From NCBI RefSeq assembly GCF_011009555.1, contig NZ_QXHD01000004.1, positions 1,454,047 to 1,518,046 of the forward strand: 64,000 bases of DNA, given 5' to 3'. Of the stretch, positions 33,570 through 42,368 are shown piece by piece; the stretch's first letter is position 1; each line of letters begins with the position of its first letter. Origin of the DNA: Adonisia turfae CCMR0081. GTDB taxonomy: Bacteria > Cyanobacteriota > Cyanobacteriia > Phormidesmidales > Phormidesmidaceae. The notes under the pieces are model-generated. The model worked only from the letters and a program-made list of their open reading frames with translations, did no database searches and was not told where the DNA came from. The translations under genes and the position numbers were made by a program.

Positions 33570-34010
33570 ATGGGGAATATCACTATCCGACAAGGCCCTA
33601 TGCGTTGGCTCATTGTCTTGCTGCTAGGTTTCGTATGTTGGCTTTTACCCACAACCTTGCCTATGCTGCCCGGCTCAAGTGGTGTTGCCCTGGCCGTGAC
33701 AATTTCATCTGAAACTGCTTTGGCCCGGTTATTTACGTCTTCAGAAATTCAGGCTAGCTGGTTTGCTAATAGCTTTTTGTCGCAGATTTCTCTGACCCAA
33801 ATTGAACAGGTTGTGCAGGGTATTACCGCTACCCTGGGGCAGTATCAGAGTGTTGAGGCCAGGGGGAACCAGTATCTTCTGACGTTTTTGCAGGATGCGG
33901 ATGGCCACCATTACTGTATTGCCGCCACCTGGAACAATCCTGATGGCATTGCCGAGCTCAAGTTTTCCGGTCTTTATCGCGGTGCTCTCTCATTGATAAA
34001 GTCAGACTAA
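33570..34010 (+). CDS. Secreted protein with beta-lactamase-associated N-terminal-type domain
   Basis: A 146-aa protein with a signal peptide (MRWLIVLLLGFVCWLLPTTL after ~10 residues). The mature part, ALARLFTSSEIQASWFANSF, QISLTQIEQVVQGITATLG, then VEARGNQYLLTFL and IAELKFSGL, follows the pattern of the small domain often found N-terminal to secreted serine beta-lactamase-like hydrolases, here stand-alone. The catalytic hydrolase domain is absent. An ATG at 33600 is an alternative start. It precedes a dipeptidase by 28 nt and may be co-transcribed. Confidence 0.65.
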   Translation: MGNITIRQGPMRWLIVLLLGFVCWLLPTTLPMLPGSSGVALAVTISSETALARLFTSSEIQASWFANSFLSQISLTQIEQVVQGITATLGQYQSVEARGNQYLLTFLQDADGHHYCIAATWNNPDGIAELKFSGLYRGALSLIKSD

Positions 34011-34038
34011 AATACTGGTAGCGCTATCTACCACCGTC

Positions 34039-35334
34039 ATGACATCTGATTTTCTCAAGCGAGTGCTCCCCTTTATCCTTGCGGTAATGGCGGCCTTGGG
34101 ATGGAAGACTGTTTATGCTAGCAACCTATCCCCCATCGATGTCTCATCTAATCTGGTCAGTACTCGCTCCAAGATTATTCATCAGACGGTATTAACCATC
34201 GACAGCCATATTGATTGGCCCATTCGGCAGTCGGTGAATCCCGAATTTGACCCAGGTATGGGCCATGGGACGGGAGCCCCTGGTAGTGGACAGTGGGATT
34301 TGGTGCGGATGGCGAGGGGCGGACTTGACGGGGCGTTTATCTCCATCTTTACCCCCCAGCGAGAGCTGACAGCCCAGGGATATGCCCAGGCAGCAACCTT
34401 GGCGAATCAGATGATTGCTTGGACCTATCAACTGACGGTCGATTACCCAGATCGGGTTGCGATCGCGCTTACCCCAGACGATGCCTATCGGCTAGAACGG
34501 GAGGGAAAACGGGCAATTTTTCTAGGTATGGAAAACGGCTATCCCTTAGGCACCGATATTGAGGCAGTCAACGCTTTTTACAATCGCGGAATTCGCTACA
34601 TTACGTTAACCCACTCTAAAAATAATCAGCTGGGGGATTCTTCCACAGATGATCAGCAAGATTGGCAAGGGTTAAGCCCATTTGGCGAAGCTGTGGTGCA
34701 TGAGATGAATCGCTTGGGCATGATGATCGATATTTCCCATGTGCATGACGATACCTTTTGGGATGTCATGCGTCTCACCCAAGCACCCCTCATTGCTTCC
34801 CATTCCAGTGCCCGTGCCCTGCGAGATGTCCCCCGCAATATGGATGACACCATGTTGCGGGCGATTAAGGAAAATGGTGGTGTAGTACAGCTATGTTTGC
34901 TAGGAGATTATATTAAAGAGATTGACCAAGATCCAAGACGAGAATCTGCATTAGAAGCATTGTCAGATCAACAGGCCGCCTGGCTGCGAGGAGATCTGAG
35001 CGACGCAGAGGTGGCTGATTTACTGAATCAGTATCGGGCCATCAGCGCCCAATATCCTGAAATTAAACCGACCCTGGCGGATGCCATAGACCATCTTGAC
35101 CACATGGTAGCTGTGATGGGTATTGACCATGTGGGCATTGGCTCTGATTTTGATGGCGGTGGTGGCTTAGTTGATATTGCAGATGTCTCTCAGATGCCTA
35201 ATATTACCCAAGAGTTATTGTCTCGGGGGTATACGCCTGATGATATTCGCAAGATCTGGGGTGGTAATTTGATGCGAGTATTTGATGCTGCGATCGCAGT
35301 AGCTGAACAGATGCAAGCAGAGGCTGAAGGCTGA
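34039..35334 (+). CDS. Membrane dipeptidase (renal dipeptidase, M19 family)
   Basis: A 431-aa zinc dipeptidase with an N-terminal signal or anchor (LKRVLPFILAVMAALGWK). Metal-ligand motifs are in order: LTIDSHIDWPIR (HxD), FLGMENGYPLG (bridging Glu), RYITLTHSKNNQLGDSS, MIDISHVHDDTFWD, APLIASHSSARAL, and the C-terminal DHVGIGSDFDGGGG. Family members hydrolyse dipeptides, including D-residue forms. The stop codon overlaps the next gene's start, indicating coupling with DUF6714. Confidence 0.95.
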   Translation: MTSDFLKRVLPFILAVMAALGWKTVYASNLSPIDVSSNLVSTRSKIIHQTVLTIDSHIDWPIRQSVNPEFDPGMGHGTGAPGSGQWDLVRMARGGLDGAFISIFTPQRELTAQGYAQAATLANQMIAWTYQLTVDYPDRVAIALTPDDAYRLEREGKRAIFLGMENGYPLGTDIEAVNAFYNRGIRYITLTHSKNNQLGDSSTDDQQDWQGLSPFGEAVVHEMNRLGMMIDISHVHDDTFWDVMRLTQAPLIASHSSARALRDVPRNMDDTMLRAIKENGGVVQLCLLGDYIKEIDQDPRRESALEALSDQQAAWLRGDLSDAEVADLLNQYRAISAQYPEIKPTLADAIDHLDHMVAVMGIDHVGIGSDFDGGGGLVDIADVSQMPNITQELLSRGYTPDDIRKIWGGNLMRVFDAAIAVAEQMQAEAEG

Positions 35335-35960
35335 TGGGTATTTCCTTTTCTAACCCAGATGAGAAAATAGCGTATGAAAACAAGAAGCTTGCCCTAATTA
35401 AAGAAATTAACGAGGCATTTGATGGTGTTGCCCGTGAAGATGGCGTCACGCTCCATGAGGCGATGGTGATCGATGATTACGGTAGCCCGGCAGAGCGAGC
35501 TGAGGCTAGAGCACAGGATACTGAAGACCAGTGGCAAGACGTTCCAGAAGATGATATTCGATTTTCTGATGCGGTTCTGAGTTTTCTAGACTCGAAGGGT
35601 TTTCACTATTACCTGCCGGCCTACATGGTTTGGTATCTCCGCAACATTGATAATGAAGATCCTGCATACTGGTCAAATACATTTGACTCGGTAATCTTTC
35701 ATTTGACCTATCAAATAGATGTAGAAAACTATGTCGCTTCAAAATTTCAATTGTTTACCCCTGCTCAACTGAGGGTTACGGGATATTTTCTTCAATTTAA
35801 CGTAGAACGAGAAGAGACAATTGAGAAGCAGAATTTGCAGGAATCTTTGTCCAAGGGTGGCTTATCACCAGAAGAGATTAACTCTATTTTGCTTGATCAT
35901 ACATTTCACAATCATGAAGACAGGCAGGCGTTAGAGACGTACTGGCGACAATTTATATAG
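35334..35960 (+). CDS. DUF6714 family protein
   Basis: A 208-aa acidic soluble protein. Segments GVTLHEAMVIDDYGSPAERAE, DTEDQWQDVPEDDIRFSDAVLSFLD, and GFHYYLPAYMVWYLRN fit the DUF6714 family, in which the 'LSFLDxxGFxxYLPAYMxW' block is diagnostic. No function is known. Its start overlaps the dipeptidase stop (TGATGG), so the two are translated together. Plausibly it has an immunity- or partner-like role, but nothing in the sequence proves that. Confidence 0.75.
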   Translation: MGISFSNPDEKIAYENKKLALIKEINEAFDGVAREDGVTLHEAMVIDDYGSPAERAEARAQDTEDQWQDVPEDDIRFSDAVLSFLDSKGFHYYLPAYMVWYLRNIDNEDPAYWSNTFDSVIFHLTYQIDVENYVASKFQLFTPAQLRVTGYFLQFNVEREETIEKQNLQESLSKGGLSPEEINSILLDHTFHNHEDRQALETYWRQFI

Positions 35961-35991
35961 ATGAGTCACTAGTTAAGGGAGGCGACACACC

Positions 35992-36537
35992 ATGACAACC
36001 CATAACCACGATACTTCCCTTGGCATGGGTGTTTATTTCGCCCCGGATGATTATGTTGGTATGATGCGTCGCATTGCCATTTTGCTTATCGACTTGGCAG
36101 TGCTGATCATCGTATATGTGTTATTTGCCATTTTTTTGATACCAATCGTTGGTAACCGCAACGGGTCAATGGGGTTGCTCTATTTTGGTATAGTGTGGGC
36201 TTACTTAACGACTCTCAAATCATCACGCATTCGCACGGTGGGTTATCGGCTGATGGGTGCCCGGATCATTAATCTGCGTGGTGGACGCCCCTCCATGTTT
36301 CGCATGACCTTTCGTTTATTATTATGGGCATTTGGCCCGTTTAATCTGTTGTTTGATTTGTTATGGTCCAGCGTTGATGACGATCGCCAATCCTTACGTG
36401 ATCGAATTGCCGGCACCTGTGTTGTTAATGCTCAAGCAGAACCCATCGGTACAGCTGAAATTCAACTCAAGTATTACTATGCATTTGGTCTGGCGTTAAT
36501 GTATTCGCGAGTGATGCGTCCGCAGGATCCAGAATGA
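35992..36537 (+). CDS. RDD family membrane protein
   Basis: A 181-aa protein with three or four membrane helices. The N-terminal RRIAILLIDLAVLIIVYVLF contains the Arg/Asp pair that names the RDD family, and RTVGYRLMGARIINLRGGRP followed by RLLLWAFGPFNLLFDLL is typical. Proposed roles of RDD proteins include transport of ions or osmolytes and, in some bacteria, Na+/H+ antiport. It ends shortly before the convergent pentapeptide-repeat gene. Confidence 0.88.
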   Translation: MTTHNHDTSLGMGVYFAPDDYVGMMRRIAILLIDLAVLIIVYVLFAIFLIPIVGNRNGSMGLLYFGIVWAYLTTLKSSRIRTVGYRLMGARIINLRGGRPSMFRMTFRLLLWAFGPFNLLFDLLWSSVDDDRQSLRDRIAGTCVVNAQAEPIGTAEIQLKYYYAFGLALMYSRVMRPQDPE

Positions 36538-36573
36538 TAGATGATCTGGGGCTCAAAGCTTTGGTCTTTCGCA

Positions 36574-36906
36574 TTATGGCTGACTGCAATAGCCTTTGAC
36601 TGCATCCATCAAGACAGCCCCACAAAAATTTGTACCTTTAGTGGTCACATTGTAGAGACGGGCATGGCGCAAATTTGCCCCTTGTAAATTTGCGTGGTTA
36701 AGATTGACGGAATCCAGCTGTGCCCATCTGAGATCCGCATTACTCAAATCCGCACCAGTCAAATCCGCATGCTGAATGCGTACTCCTTTTAACCGACAGC
36801 CGGAACAATTTTTAGTCGCCCTTAAGGCAACGACTCTCAGGGGTGTTTCAGCCTGAAGTACTAGAAGGATAATGGCTGTAGTGAGTAAAACTCGGAACAG
36901 CTTCAT
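36574..36906 (-). CDS. Secreted pentapeptide-repeat protein
   Basis: A 110-aa protein with a signal peptide (MKLFRVLLTTAIILLVLQAE) and about ten pentapeptide units of the form A(D/N)Lxx: KGVRIQHADLTGADLSNADL, RWAQLDSVNLNHANL, QGANLRHARLYN, TKGTNFCGAVLMDA. Such repeats build a right-handed beta helix. Two Cys (NCSGCRLKG) precede the first repeat. Function is unknown; the family is very common in cyanobacteria. Confidence 0.88.
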   Translation of the reverse strand: MKLFRVLLTTAIILLVLQAETPLRVVALRATKNCSGCRLKGVRIQHADLTGADLSNADLRWAQLDSVNLNHANLQGANLRHARLYNVTTKGTNFCGAVLMDAVKGYCSQP

Positions 36907-37136
36907 AGCTTCCTCTACAAATTGGAGACAGTGTAATCCTTACATTAGACGAGCTTCAAGGGGTAGGTCCCAAAATTTAACACTTTTACGGATAATATAT
37001 GTATATGTATTCTTTTTTAGCCGCTTGCACCAGTTTTTACTGTGTTCAAAGGTTAACTATACTGAATTTTTCAGTCGCGACACACACAGATATTACCTTT
37101 TATTGAAAATGCTTTAATGTTCTGCAATAAAAACCC

Positions 37137-37787
37137 TTAAATCAAGCCATACAAAGTTTTGAACCAGGTTACAAACCTCTGGGCATTAGGATGATTGGGA
37201 TGCAAAATGCGTTCCATAATTGCTTGATGTAGCTGTCTCCCTGGAGGATCCTGCCAAGCTAACCAGGTGTAGATATTAGCTTTATCGAGATGAGGATCTG
37301 TAAATACAGCACCTTTACCTTTAGCCTCGTTGGTTACTACCTGGGCAAACTGCCAGAGTGTTTCACTGTCTGTTGGAATCATATAAGTTAAGAAGGTTTC
37401 CAACATGCCGCGCATCCTGTTATCAGGCATTATCCAAATTCCAAACTTAATTCCACTAGAAGTAGTGTGGAGTAATCCATCTTCAGGTAAGACGTCTGGA
37501 ATATCAGGAATACTGGTTAAGCTTGCATTTCTAATACTTTGCCAACGTCCTATAGGATTATCATCAGCATCAATCATAATGCCGAGCGCCGAAAGCCCAG
37601 AGGCTTGTAGCTCTGTCGAGATTAAGTCTGGATCGACTAAATTTTGATAACCGTCATAATCACGAATAAAAACAACCGGTCTTGTCCGAGTTCCCCAATT
37701 CACACCATTGGCTTCGATTAGTTCTGGGATTACGAAACGATCTTGTTTTCCCTCGACAAGAAGAACGTTGGGGTAAATGTCAGCCAT
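37137..37787 (-). CDS. DUF3226 (TOPRIM-like) protein, partner of the AAA ATPase
   Basis: A 216-aa protein with a TOPRIM-like signature: LLVEGKQDRFVIPELIE (the catalytic Glu of 'vEGxxD') and LGIMIDADDNPIGRW (the DxD acid pair). The end, DKANIYTWLAWQDPPGRQLH, fits the DUF3226 family. In OLD-type and PARIS systems a TOPRIM nuclease (AriB or the OLD C-terminus) is controlled by an AAA ATPase. Here the ATPase gene is immediately upstream (3-nt gap), so the two form one operon. I infer a nuclease effector; target and trigger are unknown. Confidence 0.8.
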   Translation of the reverse strand: MADIYPNVLLVEGKQDRFVIPELIEANGVNWGTRTRPVVFIRDYDGYQNLVDPDLISTELQASGLSALGIMIDADDNPIGRWQSIRNASLTSIPDIPDVLPEDGLLHTTSSGIKFGIWIMPDNRMRGMLETFLTYMIPTDSETLWQFAQVVTNEAKGKGAVFTDPHLDKANIYTWLAWQDPPGRQLHQAIMERILHPNHPNAQRFVTWFKTLYGLI

Positions 37788-37790
37788 GCC

Positions 37791-38864
37791 CTATCGCACC
37801 TCAATTCCACGTTCAGCAGCGATTACAACTTGTCGTTCCGTAAATACAATACTCTTTGGCTTATCTTTCTCAATCCTCTGAATTGTAATTCCCTCTTCAA
37901 TCACGTTTTCGGAATTTGCCATTGCAGCAAGACTCGTCCAACAATCACTATTGTGAGTTGTGGCAAAAACTTGCACATTAAGCCTTTTAGCTGTTTTCCA
38001 TATTAATTTCCACATATCAGACATTGCACTAAAGTGGAATCCAGTATCAATTTCATCGACTAATAAAACACCATTCCTTGCATTAACAATAGCTAACGTA
38101 AGGCCAAGCATTCGCCATATTCCATCCCCCATACTACCAATCGGTATGCGTTGGTCTTCATTAGTGAGCCTGACAACAAACCCACTACGTGAATCACCAG
38201 GATATCTATACTTTTCAGAACCAACTGAAGCAATACGATTAATACTTGGCTCAATTATCTGGAGTACTTCTGTAACAAGCTCCTCCTCTGGAGTCAAAAC
38301 AACCTGATCAAATAACTCAACCATTTTCTCACTGGTCAAGGAGGAAGACGTTATAAATTGGGTTCTTGATCCTAATTTCTTTAAATCTTTGCGAACACGT
38401 CTTATGTAATCTAACGGCAAACCTTCTCTAGAGGATAAGGGCAGTTTAATGCTCTCATTTTCCTGTCCCAACCACTCAATAACTAATACAAGCTCTCGTA
38501 GATCTTCAAATAGACTCATTTGGCCTGAATTTTCTACAGATACCGTGACGCCTTCTTCATTGCTATGAGTATTGCTGAGTATTGAAAACTTGCTGCCTAC
38601 ATCAATTTCATGATTATGGAAAAGGTGACGAACATCTAGCTCACGATTACCGCCCCGTTCATCACTAAAAATATATTCACCACGACCGATCATTACTTCT
38701 CGCAATGATTCAAGATTAGATTGAGAATAAAGAAGCTGCACAGCCTCTAAGATAGAAGTTTTACCGCTATTATTAGTGCCAACGAGCAAGTTTAATTTGC
38801 CAAGCTGCTGAAGCTCAAATCTTCGAAAACAACGAAAATTTTCAATTCTCAGTGACCTCAGCAT
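37791..38864 (-). CDS. AAA family ATPase (OLD/RecF-like), putative defence module
   Basis: A 357-aa SMC/RecF-like ATPase: the opening LRSLRIENFRCFRRFELQQL, Walker A LLVGTNNSGKTSILEAV (residues ~27-41), a signature-like IGSMGDGIWRMLGLTLAI, Walker B GVLLVDEIDTGFHFSAM and a terminal FATTHNSDC with the switch His. This is the AAA_15/AAA_21 type seen in OLD, Gabija and PARIS-like ATPases. No nuclease domain follows in the same polypeptide; the TOPRIM partner is the next gene. It is divergent from a putative integron attC site and the bchE cassette. Confidence 0.85.
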   Translation of the reverse strand: MLRSLRIENFRCFRRFELQQLGKLNLLVGTNNSGKTSILEAVQLLYSQSNLESLREVMIGRGEYIFSDERGGNRELDVRHLFHNHEIDVGSKFSILSNTHSNEEGVTVSVENSGQMSLFEDLRELVLVIEWLGQENESIKLPLSSREGLPLDYIRRVRKDLKKLGSRTQFITSSSLTSEKMVELFDQVVLTPEEELVTEVLQIIEPSINRIASVGSEKYRYPGDSRSGFVVRLTNEDQRIPIGSMGDGIWRMLGLTLAIVNARNGVLLVDEIDTGFHFSAMSDMWKLIWKTAKRLNVQVFATTHNSDCWTSLAAMANSENVIEEGITIQRIEKDKPKSIVFTERQVVIAAERGIEVR

Positions 38865-38970
38865 GTTTGACAGTTTGTTGAAGTTATGGTATACACCTTC
38901 ATTATAAGGGACAACGTAGCTTCACAGTAGCGAATCTGAATAATGTCATAATGCTTTTGCACATCAAGAA

Positions 38971-39057
38971 GGCTAACACTAGGTTGGTGCGGCGGTGCAA
39001 GGGTTACTGATTTCGAGGCTAGGGTACTGACCGCCGCATAACTCTGCCGTTAGCTGC
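38971..39057 (+). mobile_element. Integron attC recombination site (attC1)
   Basis: All parts of a folded attC are present in order. R'' is GCTAAC (38972-38977), then a 5-nt spacer. L'' is GTTGGTGCGGCGGT (38983-38996), a 33-nt loop follows, and L' is ACCGCCGCATAAC (39030-39042). A 6-nt spacer (TCTGCC) then leads to R' GTTAGC (39049-39054). R''/R' and L''/L' are complementary, and L'' has the expected unpaired G. The 5/6 spacer asymmetry is characteristic of attC sites. The site ends 66 nt before bchE. No integrase gene is in the window. Confidence 0.75.
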
Positions 39058-39122
39058 ATCTGCTGCACTTTGCCGCCCGACCAATCGCTATGCTTTCGGG
39101 GTAGCCACAGTGCAGAGAGTTT

Positions 39123-40673
39123 ATGCGTATTCTCATCGTGAATCCACCGCACCCCGCCATTGGCAGTCGTATTCCACGGGAGCAACTGCCCCCTCTGGGA
39201 CTATTGTGTGTCGGTGGAGCATTATTGGACGCTGGTCATGACGTTACGTTGCTTGACGCTGAACTTGGCCCACTTTCTAATGATGAAATTGTTCAGCAAG
39301 TTGTTACTCACAGTCCACAGGTACTGCTTATTGGTCACTCAGGCTCAACCTCAGCCCACCCAATTGTTGTTGATCTTACTCTTCGCTTTCGGCAAGAGTT
39401 GCCCTCCCTCACGATTGTTTACGGTGGAGTCTTTCCCACATATCACTTCCACGACATACTCACCCAAGAATCTCAGATTGACGTGATTGTTCGAGGTGAG
39501 GGTGAAGCCACTGTTCCTAAGCTGATGGCGGCTATTGAAGAGGCGAATGATCTTGCTAACGTAGAAGGTATTGCCTTCCGTCGTAATAATCAGATCATTG
39601 AAACACTCCCTGCTCTTATGATCCAAGATCTTGATGCCTATCGCATCGGCTGGGAATTAGTCGACCTGAAGAACTATAGCTACTATGGCGGTAAGCAAGC
39701 TGTCGTTATACAGTTTTCCCGAGGCTGCCCACACCTATGTAACTACTGTGGACAGCGAGGCTTCTGGGCTCGTTGGCGACATCGTAACCCAAAGAAATTT
39801 GCAAAGGAAATTGCCTGGCTTCATCGAACCCATGGCGTAGAACTATTTAACTTGGCCGACGAAAACCCAACAGTAAACAAAGCCATCTGGCGTGAACTGT
39901 GTGAAGCTATTATTGCTGAAAATCTACAGATCAGTATTATCGGTTCAACCCGTGCAGACGATATTGTACGAGATGCGGATATCCTGCATTTGTACCGTCA
40001 GGCAGGCGTTGAGCGATTTCTCCTGGGTATGGAAAATACCGATGAAGTCACACTCAAGGCAATTCGTAAAGGCAGTAAAACTAGCACTGATCGTGAAGCC
40101 ATTCGTCTCCTTCGACAGCATGGCATTCTTTCTCTAGCTACATGGGTGACTGATTTTGAGGAGGTTACTGACTATGACTTTATTCGTTCGCTCAAACAGC
40201 TACTCTGGTACGATCCTGACCAACTTATGTCGTTATATGTTACACCCCATCGCTGGACTGGATATTATCGAATAGCTTCTGAGAGGCGAATTATCCAACC
40301 CGATCAACGTAAGTGGGACTATAAACATCAGGTATTAGAAACTCGCTACATGCCTCCCTGGCGTATCTTTCTGTGGGTGAAATTTATTGAAATAGTTCTG
40401 CAGGCTCGCCCTAAGGCGTTATGGAGATCATTTCTGCAGCCAGATCGAGCTGCACGGCATGGCATGAATTGGTTTACCCGCATGGGGCGACGGGTTATAG
40501 TCCATGAATTTTGGAACTTTCTATTTCACGACTCTCGCATAATAAATGGACCAACATTAAGAGAATTTTGGGGTGTGCCGCAAGACCATCAAGAAATTCC
40601 ACTACGCATGTCCTATCAGCCAATGAAGCATACAATGCCTATTGAGCAAGCAAGCTCTAAGGTCCGTTCTTGA
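39123..40673 (+). CDS. bchE: Mg-protoporphyrin IX monomethyl ester anaerobic oxidative cyclase
   Basis: BchE forms the isocyclic E ring of (bacterio)chlorophyll without oxygen. The 516-aa protein has an N-terminal B12-binding-type domain (MRILIVNPPHPAIGSR, then VLLIGHSGSTSAHPIVV and VRGEGEATVPKLM) and a radical SAM domain with the CxxxCxxC cluster motif in SRGCPHLCNYCGQRGFW, followed by FNLADENPTVNKAIWRELC and DIVRDADILHLYRQAGVERF. Much of the sequence matches purple-bacterial BchE as I remember it. The gene sits between two attC-like sites as a gene-cassette insert, suggesting acquisition by transfer. Many cyanobacteria rely on the aerobic AcsF cyclase instead. Confidence 0.85.
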   Translation: MRILIVNPPHPAIGSRIPREQLPPLGLLCVGGALLDAGHDVTLLDAELGPLSNDEIVQQVVTHSPQVLLIGHSGSTSAHPIVVDLTLRFRQELPSLTIVYGGVFPTYHFHDILTQESQIDVIVRGEGEATVPKLMAAIEEANDLANVEGIAFRRNNQIIETLPALMIQDLDAYRIGWELVDLKNYSYYGGKQAVVIQFSRGCPHLCNYCGQRGFWARWRHRNPKKFAKEIAWLHRTHGVELFNLADENPTVNKAIWRELCEAIIAENLQISIIGSTRADDIVRDADILHLYRQAGVERFLLGMENTDEVTLKAIRKGSKTSTDREAIRLLRQHGILSLATWVTDFEEVTDYDFIRSLKQLLWYDPDQLMSLYVTPHRWTGYYRIASERRIIQPDQRKWDYKHQVLETRYMPPWRIFLWVKFIEIVLQARPKALWRSFLQPDRAARHGMNWFTRMGRRVIVHEFWNFLFHDSRIINGPTLREFWGVPQDHQEIPLRMSYQPMKHTMPIEQASSKVRS

Positions 40674-41050
40674 ACACAACTCAACTAGTCTATTGATGAA
40701 CCTTTTGGGCTGAGTGCAGTGCAGGTATCCCAAATTGCAACAAGTCCCCAAACGTTGTCGCTCATAGCATCCAGTTGAGTTTTAATAACGACTGGTCAAA
40801 TCTCATCAGTTCCAACAAATCTCGGCGGTCGCTTGTCGCAATATCCCGATCGCCCGTAGCGTTAACGACAAGTGCACTCGGTGGGGGGCGGGGTCTGCCA
40901 CCTAGCTAAGGTTATGTTTTGTCAACGGTTGGTCATTGGCCAAGGCCCCATTCAATATCGGTGGATCGCTCAGGGTGAATAGCGTTGAGGGATCGGTAGA
41001 AGTCGGAAGTTCCAGCTGAAATCATGGCAGCCCCCGCCAGAGGTTTTGCC
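40674..41050. other. Non-coding stretch after bchE
   Basis: About 380 bases without a plausible gene between bchE and the second attC-like site. It contains short complementary segments (CTCAAC near 40679 and GTTGAG near 40773; CAAC/GTTG near 40730-40758) and a G-rich run near 40880. I see no promoter, terminator or repeat that I can defend. Confidence 0.4.
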
Positions 41051-41139
41051 CCCGAACATGGCGTTGATGCTGTCTGAGCGAAAATATCGGCTAAGCTTGA
41101 AAGGTGCTTCACAGCCGCACAACTCTGCCGTTATGCGGC
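41051..41139 (+). mobile_element. Second attC-like site (imperfect)
   Basis: The right half is clear: GCCGCACAAC (41114-41123), a 6-nt spacer TCTGCC, and GTTATGC (41130-41136); a 20-nt block is the same as in attC1 except for one base. The left half is weaker: GAAC ending at 41057, a 5-nt spacer, then GTTGATGC (41063-41070). The spacers again have the 5/6 form and the total length (86 nt) matches attC1. R'' does not match R' well. The next gene begins 4 nt after 41139. Confidence 0.5.
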
Positions 41140-41143
41140 AAGT

Positions 41144-42367
41144 ATGGCCATGATTGAAATTAAACATCCACAAGAGCAGGCGCGTTTACGCCGCCTTGCC
41201 CTGGCTGCACAAGGTTTGCTGCAAGCTCAACCCTATGGACGTGGTTTGGCAGGGGCACGTAAAGCCATTAACCACCTCGGTTATGTACAGATCGACACCA
41301 TATCGGTGGTAGAACGAGCACACCATCATGTTTTCCACTCTAGGGTGCCTGAGTTTAAGCCCTCCATGACCAATCAACTGTTGCTCAATGGAGACATTTT
41401 TGAATATTGGGCACATGCAGCAGCTTTTCTCCCCATCGCCGATTTTCGCTTCTCCTTACCCTACAAACACGCCATAAAAAGCGGCCAAACCCATTGGTAT
41501 AGAAACCGTGATACAAAGCTCATGGGTGAACTGTTGGCCCGCATACGTTCAGATGGCCCGCTACGCTCCCGAGATATAGAAACTAACACCCAAAAACGTG
41601 CAGGTTGGTGGGACTGGAAGCCTGCTAAAAAAGCACTCGAACAGTTGTATATGGAAGGCGACCTCATGGTCAGCGATCGCAAAGGTTTCCAGAAAACCTA
41701 TGACCTGACCGAGCGGGTGCTGCCATCTCACGTAAATTCACAAATGCCCAGCATGGAAGAATTTGCGACGCATATTGTCGATCAACAGTTGCGCTGCCAT
41801 GGGTTGGTTTCACTCAAAGGACTGACCTATCAGCGCCGCAATGCTGACCTACGCAAGGCTGTAAAAGCTTTGGTAAACACAAGGTTGGCAGAGCACACGT
41901 TAGAACAAGTACAAGTGAGCAGTGGCGAAGTATTTTTATTAGAAACAGGTGCCTTCGAACGCTCTCTTCCCCGATTGAACAACCGCATGTTGATTCTCTC
42001 GCCATTTGACAATAGTGTCATTCAGCGAGAACGGCTCAAAGCACTGTTTCAATATGATTACCGGTTAGAATGTTATGTCCCCGCAGCCAAACGTCAGTAT
42101 GGTTACTTTTGCCTGCCACTCCTTTACCGCGATGAATTTATTGGACGGATGGATTGTAAAGCCCATCGAAAAAACAGCCATTTAGAAATCAAATTACTCC
42201 ATTTGGAACAACATAATTTTGATGAAGATTTAGTCATTGCTGCATTTGTAGACGCCATCATACAATTCTGTCATTTTCAACAATGTGACTCCGTGGCTTT
42301 GACTAAAGCCCACCCAAAACATCTCACTCAATCCATAACAACGGCGCTAGACGGGGTCATCCCCTAA
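41144..42367 (+). CDS. YcaQ-type winged-helix DNA glycosylase family protein
   Basis: A 407-aa protein of the HTH_42/YcaQ (AlkX) family; characterised members unhook interstrand DNA crosslinks. Family blocks are AINHLGYVQIDTISVVERAHHHVFHSR, GDIFEYWAHAAAFLPIADFR (the HAA region holding catalytic residues in YcaQ-like enzymes), KRAGWWDWKPAKKALEQLYMEGDL, RMLILSPFDNSVIQRERLKALF and RQYGYFCLPLLYRDEFIGRMD. It starts 4 nt after the attC-like site at 41051-41139, as a first ORF of a gene cassette would. A convergent mug glycosylase follows 1 nt away. Confidence 0.88.
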   Translation: MAMIEIKHPQEQARLRRLALAAQGLLQAQPYGRGLAGARKAINHLGYVQIDTISVVERAHHHVFHSRVPEFKPSMTNQLLLNGDIFEYWAHAAAFLPIADFRFSLPYKHAIKSGQTHWYRNRDTKLMGELLARIRSDGPLRSRDIETNTQKRAGWWDWKPAKKALEQLYMEGDLMVSDRKGFQKTYDLTERVLPSHVNSQMPSMEEFATHIVDQQLRCHGLVSLKGLTYQRRNADLRKAVKALVNTRLAEHTLEQVQVSSGEVFLLETGAFERSLPRLNNRMLILSPFDNSVIQRERLKALFQYDYRLECYVPAAKRQYGYFCLPLLYRDEFIGRMDCKAHRKNSHLEIKLLHLEQHNFDEDLVIAAFVDAIIQFCHFQQCDSVALTKAHPKHLTQSITTALDGVIP

Positions 42368-42368
42368 A

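Noticed and set aside
36970-37060. Possible attC left of the AAA/TOPRIM pair (TTTAAC...GTTAAC)
   Set aside because: The inner L''/L' arms and spacers do not fit the attC layout.
40674-40790. Inverted CTCAAC/GTTGAG after the bchE stop as an attC
   Set aside because: No complementary inner arms at the required 5/6-nt spacing.
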